Below, piece after piece: positions 8,018 through 14,700 of a stretch of DNA of 16,354 bases; within the stretch, counting starts at the first letter, position 1, and every line of letters starts with the position of its first letter. Under the pieces are notes generated by a model, which was not told where the DNA came from, ran no database searches, and was given only the letters and a program-made list of their open reading frames with translations. Origin of the DNA: an uncultured Hymenobacter sp. (GTDB taxonomy: Bacteria; Bacteroidota; Bacteroidia; Cytophagales; Hymenobacteraceae). Both the position numbers and the translations under genes were made by a program. Location: contig CALMOO010000712.1 in the NCBI GenBank assembly GCA_937871705.1, positions 3,377 through 19,730 on the forward strand, read 5' to 3'.

Positions 8018-8332
8018 TTAATTGACTTTATCGCCACCCCAGCCGCTGTTGCCAACACTAGAGGCAGACTTGTCACCACCCCAGCCACTATTGCCAACGC
8101 TCGAAGCAGATTTATCGCCACCCCAGCCGCTGTTGCCAACGCTAGAAGCAGACTTGTCACCGCCCCAGCCGCTGTTGCCAACACTAGAGGCAGACTTGTC
8201 ACCGCCCCAGCCACTGTTGCCAACGGCAGAGTTGTTGTAAGATGCGAATTGCAGTAAAACGAAGGTAATTAGCTCAAACATTGCGAGAAGTGGGGGAGAG
8301 GTGGATATAATTTCTGTTACAAAGCTCATCAT
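8018..8332 (-). CDS. Small protein with five tandem 14-residue GNSGWGGDK repeats
   Basis: I do not recognise a family for this 104-residue protein. Residues 1-36 form a leader (MMSFVTEIIS...) with a hydrophobic stretch at about 14-30 and no lysine or arginine, unlike a normal signal peptide. From residue 37 to 102 come five copies of VGNSGWGGDK joined by SASS, with Trp at 42, 56, 70, 84 and 98 and Lys at 46, 60, 74, 88 and 102; the protein ends VN. Nucleotide differences among the copies fall only on wobble positions, which argues that the protein is translated. Start: tandem ATGs at 8332 and 8329. It lies 60 bases upstream of the binding-protein gene on the same strand and is divergent from the TPR-like gene. 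It could be a multi-copy peptide precursor, a surface repeat protein, or a structural element. The reverse frame is also open, see findings. Confidence 0.6.
   Translation of the reverse strand: MMSFVTEIISTSPPLLAMFELITFVLLQFASYNNSAVGNSGWGGDKSASSVGNSGWGGDKSASSVGNSGWGGDKSASSVGNSGWGGDKSASSVGNSGWGGDKVN
8027..8236. repeat. Tandem 42-bp repeat, five copies
   Basis: Copies start at 8027, 8069, 8111, 8153 and 8195. The first four are complete and identical except at positions that are every third base; the fifth diverges in its last four codons. The unit is 14 codons long, so the frame is kept throughout. Array copies 1 and 3 share one set of wobble variants at the first three codons and copies 2, 4 and 5 another, suggesting duplication of a two-unit block. 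Confidence 0.95.
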
Positions 8333-8636
8333 ATCATGCTCATGTATAAAGGACAGTACACAGCAAATGTGGACATTAATTATGACAAGATATTTTATGA
8401 TTTTTACAAGGATATCGGTAGTAAATGATTGATTAACAATCTTAATTTATTAATTAATTGCAAAAAAAACCTTTAAATATGACATTATACCTCTGTCTAT
8501 ATTCACGCTTTTTTTATGAAAATACCTGCTATGGTACCACAGCCGGGTGGGAAAATCTAGGCGATTTCAAATAGCTATTTTTTGTCAGTTATACTTGTGA
8601 TGAAGTGCTTTATTAGCCAGCATTAGAGTTTTTTAC
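8333..8636. promoter_or_regulatory. AT-rich divergent promoter region
   Basis: This 304-base spacer separates the divergent repeat-peptide gene and the TPR-like gene. It is far more AT-rich than its flanks and has no reading frame worth calling. For the rightward gene, TATACTTG at 8590-8597 matches the Bacteroidota -7 consensus TAnnTTTG at all but one base, with a weak TTTC about 21 bases upstream and the ATG 39 bases downstream. For the leftward gene, the minus strand reads TATCCTTG at 8414-8407, also one mismatch, with ATTG about 22 bases upstream. Both assignments rest on consensus matches only. Confidence 0.4.
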
Positions 8637-10145
8637 ATGAAGGAAATTGCAAATTTGGCTCGAATTGTGACATTGCGCCGCCTGCGGAATGAGCCATTGC
8701 TTAATTTAAATGCCCGTGAATTGGGCAAAGAAGCTCAACTAGCCACCATCCTGGTAGCCAATGACACCATAACTAAGCTGCAAGCAACAAAGCAGCTATA
8801 TGGGAAAAACTCGCAGTCTAATCAGACAGCTTTACTGCGTTTGAGGAGCCGGATGCAGGATAAGCTGCTTAATCATCTGTATTTTCTCGACCATTCAGAC
8901 CCGCGGCTGCTGGTATCACGGCGCTATGAACTGGAATGCCTCGACCTGCTGCATAAAGTAACTATCTTATATCTTGAAGGTGAGTATACGCTTTGCGAGC
9001 GGCTAGCACGCAGGTGCTTACAACAAGCCGAAAAGGCGGAATTTACCAATTATGCTGAGTTGATTTGTCAGCGCCTTGCCATTATCTATGCCGAGCAGCG
9101 CCAGCAGCGCAAGTATGACTTGGTGTACGCAAAGCTTACCAAACTACGGAAATTATTAGTTCATGAGCAAGAAGCCGAGCGCATAGCCACTCAGGTACGG
9201 CTGACCATGGCAAAAGCTGTTGCTAGTCGTCGGTCGCTGCTACCCAAGATGCCAACCTATCTGGCAAAGGCTGAGCAATTGTACCGGCAAGCGCACACTT
9301 TTAGCACTTTCATAGCCCTTTATCGAATCAGACTGACGCATGCCGAGCTAACCGGGCAGTACGAAGATATTATTCGGTATACTGGTGCTGCTACGCAGTT
9401 GCTACGGCAAGGCAAACTTAATGAACGGCGATTTGACCAGCGCTTCAATCAGTTCATGAGTGTGTATGCCCACTTGCGGGGACGCCGGTACGAGGCTGGT
9501 TTAAAACTAGCCGAAGCAAGTGCGCCTGATTTCCATCCTACTTCAAGCAATTGGTTTTATTTCTACGAACACTACATTCAGTTGGCTTTGCATGCTGGTA
9601 GCTATGACCAAGCACTGGAGCTACTGCACGTGGCGCAGCGAAATCCATCATTTTCGAAACAGCGGCCCGCAGCGCAGGAGCGCTGGGAGCTGTTGCAGTT
9701 CTATACGGAGTTTGTGCAGCCCGAAGACCAACTGCCGCCGCGCAGGCGCAACCAACTGGCTGTATTTGCCGCCCTTACCGTGCCCGAATACACCCGCGAT
9801 AAGCGGGGCCATAATGTAGCCATCTTGGTATTTCAGCTGCTACACTACTTGCGCCAGCGGCTGCTTGAGCCCGTGCTGGCGCGCCTCGAACGCCTGCGCA
9901 AGTACCAGCAGCGGCACTTGCGCGATGCGGCCACCCTGCGCAGCCGGCTGCTGCTGCGGCTACTACTGTTGCTGCCCGAGTGCAACTTCGACCCTAAGCT
10001 CATTGCCAAGCGTGGCCAGGTACTGCTGACTCAGCTGAGCCAGGCCCCCGTACGGGGCGAGGCTGACTCGGAGATTGAAATTATTCCTTATGAGCAAGTG
10101 TGGACGCTGACGCTAGACATCCTGCGCAACGGAGTTCCGGAGTAA
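8637..10145 (+). CDS. Helical-repeat (TPR-like) protein of unknown function
   Basis: I do not recognise this 502-residue protein by family. It is almost entirely predicted amphipathic helix, with no signal peptide and no membrane segment, so it is probably cytoplasmic. Helix pairs of TPR character are visible, for example around residues 105-130 (LYLEGEYTLCERLARRCLQQ), 150-175, 235-262 (ELTGQYEDIIRYTGAATQLL) and 312-338 (LALHAGSYDQALELLHVAQR). The N-terminal 90 residues are basic and helical (LRRLRNEPLLNLNARELGKE) and do not show an obvious helix-turn-helix. The C-terminal third is rich in Arg and Leu. The 5' half is AT-richer than the 3' half. It is divergent from the repeat-peptide gene and converges on the PKD gene with only 21 bases between stops. 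A peptide-binding or protein-protein interaction role is possible, but this is inference from fold type. Confidence 0.85.
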   Translation: MKEIANLARIVTLRRLRNEPLLNLNARELGKEAQLATILVANDTITKLQATKQLYGKNSQSNQTALLRLRSRMQDKLLNHLYFLDHSDPRLLVSRRYELECLDLLHKVTILYLEGEYTLCERLARRCLQQAEKAEFTNYAELICQRLAIIYAEQRQQRKYDLVYAKLTKLRKLLVHEQEAERIATQVRLTMAKAVASRRSLLPKMPTYLAKAEQLYRQAHTFSTFIALYRIRLTHAELTGQYEDIIRYTGAATQLLRQGKLNERRFDQRFNQFMSVYAHLRGRRYEAGLKLAEASAPDFHPTSSNWFYFYEHYIQLALHAGSYDQALELLHVAQRNPSFSKQRPAAQERWELLQFYTEFVQPEDQLPPRRRNQLAVFAALTVPEYTRDKRGHNVAILVFQLLHYLRQRLLEPVLARLERLRKYQQRHLRDAATLRSRLLLRLLLLLPECNFDPKLIAKRGQVLLTQLSQAPVRGEADSEIEIIPYEQVWTLTLDILRNGVPE

Positions 10146-10152
10146 TGAAGGG

Positions 10153-10179
10153 GGTAGGGCCGAGCACTAAGGCTCTACC
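10153..10179. terminator. Hairpin between convergent genes
   Basis: GGTAGGGCC at 10153-10161 pairs with GGCTCTACC at 10171-10179 (one G-U pair) around a nine-base loop. It fills the gap between two converging stop codons and overlaps the end of the PKD gene. There is no T-run on either side, so it may stall or end transcription only weakly. Its left arm contains one of the GGGGTAGGG motifs. Confidence 0.35.
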
Positions 10180-10817
10180 ACCACTTCTTGCGTGGCGCAG
10201 TGGCTGCTGGCGCAGTCGCCGGGGCCGTAGCCGCGCAGGCTCAGGCGCACGGCGAAGCGCCCGGGCTTGCGAAAAGTGTGCTCGATGCGGTGGCCCTGCT
10301 GCGTGACGCCATCACGAAAATCCCAGATATACTGCATACTCTGGCAAGTGGGCAAACCCGAATCGAGGGCGTCGAACGCCACGGCCTGGCCCACGTGCAC
10401 CGTGGCAGCCGGCAGGCTGAAGTTGATGACAGGCTGCGTTAGCAAGTCTACCTCAAAGGTTTTTTCGGCCTGCCGCACCTCGCCCGTGGCTGGCACCAGC
10501 ACATCAAGCACTACCCGGTAGCGCGCCCGGCGCTTGTAGCAATGGCTGATAACGGGGCCCGTAAGCGTGGTACTATCTCCTAGCTGCCAGCGGTATACCA
10601 GCTCGCCAGCTTGCGGGTCGAGCGAGCGGCGAGCATCAAAATCTACGCACATCTGGGGTAGCAACGGGGCCCCGCAATCGGCGGCGAGCTGGGCATGCGC
10701 TACCAGCGGCCCCAGCGTGCTACCAGCCAAAACCAGTAGTCTCCGCCGCCAATCGCGACTACCGACGGATTTGAGCTGCCACAATGCATGGCCAAGAAGT
10801 GACATACGGGAGCGCAT
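10167..10817 (-). CDS. Secreted PKD-domain protein
   Basis: The protein has a positively charged N-terminus, a hydrophobic segment (RRRLLVLAGSTLGPLVAHA) and a plausible cleavage site before QLAAD, so it should be exported. Two PKD-like beta-sandwich modules follow: one with YRWQLGDST and YRVVLDVLV, the other with YIWDFRDGVTQQG, HTFRKPGRFAVRLSLRGYG. PKD modules serve in surface proteins for protein or carbohydrate contacts. Six cysteines lie in the mature part (two near its start, one in each module, two in GDCASSHC), suggesting disulphides. The start is ATG 10817 or ATG 10805; the frame extends to a TTG at 10895, but that part adds nothing resembling a signal peptide. It is about 216 residues long and has no obvious C-terminal sorting domain. 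It lies 101 bases after the LytTR regulator on the same strand. Confidence 0.75.
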   Translation of the reverse strand: MRSRMSLLGHALWQLKSVGSRDWRRRLLVLAGSTLGPLVAHAQLAADCGAPLLPQMCVDFDARRSLDPQAGELVYRWQLGDSTTLTGPVISHCYKRRARYRVVLDVLVPATGEVRQAEKTFEVDLLTQPVINFSLPAATVHVGQAVAFDALDSGLPTCQSMQYIWDFRDGVTQQGHRIEHTFRKPGRFAVRLSLRGYGPGDCASSHCATQEVVVEP

Positions 10818-10918
10818 TACAACAAAAACGGTTGAGCTGGCCTGCGGGCAGGTAGCAGCGGCGAGTGACAAACTTGGAAGCCAACTAGCTGGCAAGCAGC
10901 AGCAAATAAGACCAGGAT

Positions 10919-11680
10919 TTACAGCCTATTGAGGCGACGCAACACGTTGCGCAGGTAAGTCTGGCCAATAGGAATGTGCTTGTCTCTTACCACTAATGAG
11001 TTATCTTCTAACGCCTGCACGTGGTTGATGTTAGCAATGAACGAGCGATGCACGCGCACAAACTGGGTAGGCGGAAATTTTTCCTCGATGGCACGCATCG
11101 TGCTGTACACAATCAGCTTACTTTGGCTCGTCACGATGTGCACGTAGTCGCCGAGCGCCTCCACGTACTGCACCTCGCGAAAGTCCACGCGCACCAGCTT
11201 CGTATCAAGCTTAACAAACGTGAAGTTGGGCTCCGTAACCACGGGCACTGTGCCGCTGGGGTCGGCCTCGGCGCTTCGCTCGGCGACTACCAATTCCAGC
11301 ACTTTTTGGGCTGCTTGCAGAAAGCGGGGGTAGGACAAGGGCTTGAGCAGGTAGTCGGCCACAGCAAACTCAAACGCTTGCACGGCGTAGTTTTCGCTAC
11401 TGGTAATGAGCACCACTTGGGGCAGCTCAATCTGCATTCGCAGCAAGTCGAGGCCCGACATTAGCGGCATCTCAACATCGAGAAACAGCACATCGAGCGG
11501 CTGGGTTTGGGTACGCAATACCTCCGCGGCTTCAACCGCACTGGTGCAAGAGCCAATAGCCTGCAGAAAGGGCGTATTGGCAATGCAGTTCAGAACTATC
11601 TGCACGGAGAGCGGGTCGTCGTCGACAACCAAACAGCGCAACGGAGTAGAAACAGATTCTGCTAAAGGAGTAGACATCAT
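10919..11680 (-). CDS. LytTR-family response regulator
   Basis: This cytoplasmic transcription regulator has an N-terminal receiver domain with the acidic pocket Asp20-Asp22, the phosphate acceptor Asp68 (FLDVEMP), the switch residues Thr93/Ser94 and Lys113 (LLKP). The C-terminal half from about residue 150 is a LytTR DNA-binding domain (VDFREVQYVEALGDYVHIV, FVRVHRSFIANINHV), which binds promoter DNA through beta strands. The total of 253 residues is normal for the AlgR/LytR class. The gene begins with tandem ATGs at 11680. It lies 112 bases downstream of the large hybrid kinase on the same strand, and the two are very likely a signalling pair, with the kinase's HPt domain as the probable phosphodonor. 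Target genes are not visible, though the PKD gene just downstream is a candidate. Confidence 0.95.
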   Translation of the reverse strand: MMSTPLAESVSTPLRCLVVDDDPLSVQIVLNCIANTPFLQAIGSCTSAVEAAEVLRTQTQPLDVLFLDVEMPLMSGLDLLRMQIELPQVVLITSSENYAVQAFEFAVADYLLKPLSYPRFLQAAQKVLELVVAERSAEADPSGTVPVVTEPNFTFVKLDTKLVRVDFREVQYVEALGDYVHIVTSQSKLIVYSTMRAIEEKFPPTQFVRVHRSFIANINHVQALEDNSLVVRDKHIPIGQTYLRNVLRRLNRL

Positions 11681-11743
11681 AGTTTTTTTGTGGTACTTAT
11701 TAATAATGTGTGCGAAAGGTTTAGAGCAGTAGCGTTAACTTAA

Positions 11744-11770
11744 AGGTAAAACACGGCAGCCCGCCGCGTG
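11744..11770 (-). terminator. Possible terminator or attenuator after the kinase gene
   Basis: On the minus strand CACGCGG at 11770-11764 pairs with CTGCCGTG (one bulge, one G-U pair), followed by TTTT and an AT-rich stretch. It lies between the kinase stop and the regulator start, so it may reduce read-through from kinase to regulator and allow different expression levels. The stem is imperfect. Confidence 0.35.
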
Positions 11771-11792
11771 GCTATGAGGTACTAGTGCTGAA

Positions 11793-14700
11793 CTAAGCGC
11801 GCGCCTGTAGATGCATGTAGAGCTGGCCGAGTTGCTGCCGAATGGCTTGCAACAAGGGCTCGCAATGCTGGCAGTCACGGCGGCGCGCATTGCGTTCCAG
11901 TTCGTCGAGCTGGGTATGCAGCACCGGCACACCGAAGTAGGCTACCTGGCCTTTGAGCTTGTGGGCTACCTGGGCCAGCTTGTCGGCATCGTGAGGGAAA
12001 GAGGCCGCTAATACTTCTTCCAGTGACGGTGCTTCGGCCAAAAATGTATTGACAATCTGCTTGATGAAAGCGCAATTGCCGCCCGCCAGCTCTTCCAGCA
12101 AAGTCCAGTTGGGCCGCAGCTGTGGAGCGGGCGCAGGTGGGGCTAGCTCCTGGGTCGCTCCTGGCGCCTCGGTGGGGGGTAGGGCGCGGCGTCCCGTAAA
12201 GAAAGCCAGCCGGGCATGCAGCGTAGCCGGGTCAAAGGGCTTGGCCAGCGTGTCGTTCATGCCGGCCGCCAGGGCCAGGCCTCGGTCTTCGGGCAGTACC
12301 GAGGCGGTGAGCCCAATGATAGGAAACAGCTGGCCATCGGGGAAAAACTCGCGCAGCGCGCGGGTGGCCGCGTAGCCGTCTAGCTCGGGCATTTGCACGT
12401 CCATCAGCACCGCGTCAAACGGCTCCAGGGCTTGCGTAGCCTGCTCCACGGCCAGGCGGCCATTAGCAGCAATAACCACGCGTACATTCCAGTTCTCCAG
12501 CGTTTTGCGTGCTACCAGCTGGTTCAATTCATTATCTTCGGCCACCAGCACGCGCAGCGCGGGCTCGAAGGCGGGCAGCGGCCCGGAGTGGGCCTCGGGG
12601 TGGGCCAACGCCGCATCGGCCACGGGGTAGGTCAGCTCGAAGAAAAACTCGGAGCCCACACCTTCGCTGCTACGCACGCTGAGCTCGCCGCCGTGCAGCT
12701 GCACCAGGTTGCGGGCAATGCTCAGGCCCAGGCCGGTGCCGCCAAACTCGCGGGTGGTGCTGGCATTGGCTTGCGCAAAATCTTCAAAAATGGCGTGCAG
12801 CTTATCGGCCGGAATGCCAATGCCGGTGTCTTGCACCGAAAAACGCAGTCCAACGTGTCGGGCCGCGACCGAGGGGGTAGGGAGCAAGCTAGGCGGAGCC
12901 AGGCTCACGTGCACCGCTACACTGCCTTGGCGCGTGAATTTCAACGCGTTACTAACCAAGTTAACTAACACTTGCTGAAGGCGCACGGGGTCGCCAAGCA
13001 CGGCGGGCGGCACGTCGGGTGCCACTTCCACGCGCAGCAGCAAGCCCTTGCTATCGGCCGCGTAGCGAAACAGCGTGCTCAGGCGGCGCACCGCGTCGGG
13101 CAGGCGGAAGGGCACCTGCTCCAGGCTTAGCTTGCCAGCCTCCATCTTGGAGGAGTCGAGTATGTCGTTGAGAATGACCAGCAAGTTCTGGGACGAAGAG
13201 CCAATAGCCGTGAGGTATTCGCCCTGCTCGCGGGTTGGTTGGGTTTGCTGCAGCAAGTTCGTTAACCCAATAACGGCATTCATCGGCGTTCGGATTTCAT
13301 GGCTCATATTGGCCAGGAACTGCGCCTTAGCCCGGCGCGAGGCTTCGGCTGCGTCGCGGGCCACCAGTAAGTCGGCATTTATCTGCTCGATGTGGCTTTT
13401 CTGCCGCCGCAGCTCGCGGGTGCGAAGGCGCACGGTGCGCTCTAGCTGAGCCCGCTGGCGGCGCAGCAAGCCCTCGCGGGTGCGCATCACCATAACCATT
13501 CCGCCAGCCAGGGCCAGCACACCCAGCACCAGCACCCAGCCGCGCCGCCACCAGGGGGTAGCAATGCTAAAGCTGGTACTCACGGCCGGGCTCCACGTAG
13601 CGGTGGCCGGGCCAGCATAGCGCGTGCGAGCTTCCAGCACGTAGCGGCCCGCATCGAGGCCCACAAACTGCGCCTCGCTGGCCGAGCTGGGGCGGCTCCA
13701 CTCGTCGGCCAGCCCGCGCAGGCGGTATTGGTAAAGCAAAGGCGCCTCGCCGGCTGCCAGGCTCAGTCCCTGAAAACCAAAGCTGATGCGGTGGCGCTGA
13801 GCCGGCAGCTCACCCAGTTCCGTAGGCAGGCGGCTTTCGCCATCTACCTCGGCGCTGGTCAGGGCTAGGTGAGGAGTAGGCACCACCCGCCGAGCCCACG
13901 CCAGTAGCGCCGGCAAGTCGAGGCCCAGCAGCCCGGCTTGCGTAGCTACCCACGCCGTAGGGTGGGGGCCGCCCTGCACGGCCGCGGCAGGCAAAAAATT
14001 GCGCGCCAGCAGGTTTAGGGGGCGCACCGTGTGGCGGCGCGTATCGAGCAGCGCCAGCGCCTGCGGATGCACCAGCAGCAAGTGCGCACCCACGGGCACC
14101 AGCGCCGCGATGTAGTCATCGGGTAGGCCCACACTCGCGGCACCCAAATGCTGCCAATGCTCAGTGCCAGTTGGGCAGTAATACAAGCCCTGGCCCTCGG
14201 TGCCTACCCAAATAGTGCCGGCGGCATCTTCGGCCAGGGCATTAGCTGCCAGGCCGCTTGGGTGCAGCCGGTAGTAGGCAAAGCGCTTGGTGCGCGGCAG
14301 CCAGGCAGCCAGGCCGGTGCCGTGGGTGGCCACCCACAGCCGGCCGGCATGGTCGGCCAGTAAGCCATAAATTTGATTGTGCAGCAGGCCATTAGCCGTA
14401 GTGAAGTGCACCGCTGGCCGCGCAAGCCCGTTGTGAATAGGAAGGTAGTAAATACCGTCGGCCACCGTGCCTACCCAAAGTCCCGAAGTCGACGAATACG
14501 CCAAAGCTGTGACGTCAAGGTTGGCTGGTAGGCCCGGCACTCGGGCTGCGCGCGCACCAGGCGCCGGAGCCAGCCACACGCCACCCCGCCCTACCCCCTG
14601 CCAACTGCCACCACCCAGGCTGGCAGGCCGCGGCAGCAGCACTCGCACCGCACCGGGTAGCGGCGCAGCGTGAGCGCTATTAATTGCTTGCCCGCCAGTA

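Noticed and set aside
8027..8236. CRISPR array
   Set aside because: The units are directly adjacent 42-bp near-copies with no unique spacers between them.
8022..8240. Plus-strand reading frame through the repeat array (LSPPQPLLPTLEAD units)
   Set aside because: It starts only with TTG immediately after a stop, has no leader or start signal, and ends at the array edge; its clean wobble pattern follows from the register it shares with the minus-strand frame.
8018..8332. Repeat protein as a graspetide, lanthipeptide or other RiPP precursor
   Set aside because: The leader-plus-repeated-core layout fits loosely, but no ATP-grasp, lanthionine synthetase, radical SAM or dedicated exporter gene is present, and the units lack cysteines.
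3963..8591. Short shared words in two AT-rich spacers: ATTTCAAATAG at 3963 and 8564, and TAACTGACAA at 4007 with its reverse complement at 8582
   Set aside because: One pair is direct and the other inverted, with different spacing, so they do not define a repeat or mobile-element end; chance in AT-rich sequence is the simpler reading.
10818..10895. Longer N-terminus of the PKD protein from TTG 10895
   Set aside because: It needs a rare start and places the signal peptide more than 60 residues into the protein; ATGs at 10817 and 10805 are better.
12393..12968. Long plus-strand frames opposite the sensor kinase (for example 12393-12968)
   Set aside because: They are antisense to strongly conserved kinase domains and arise from the GC-rich codon use there.
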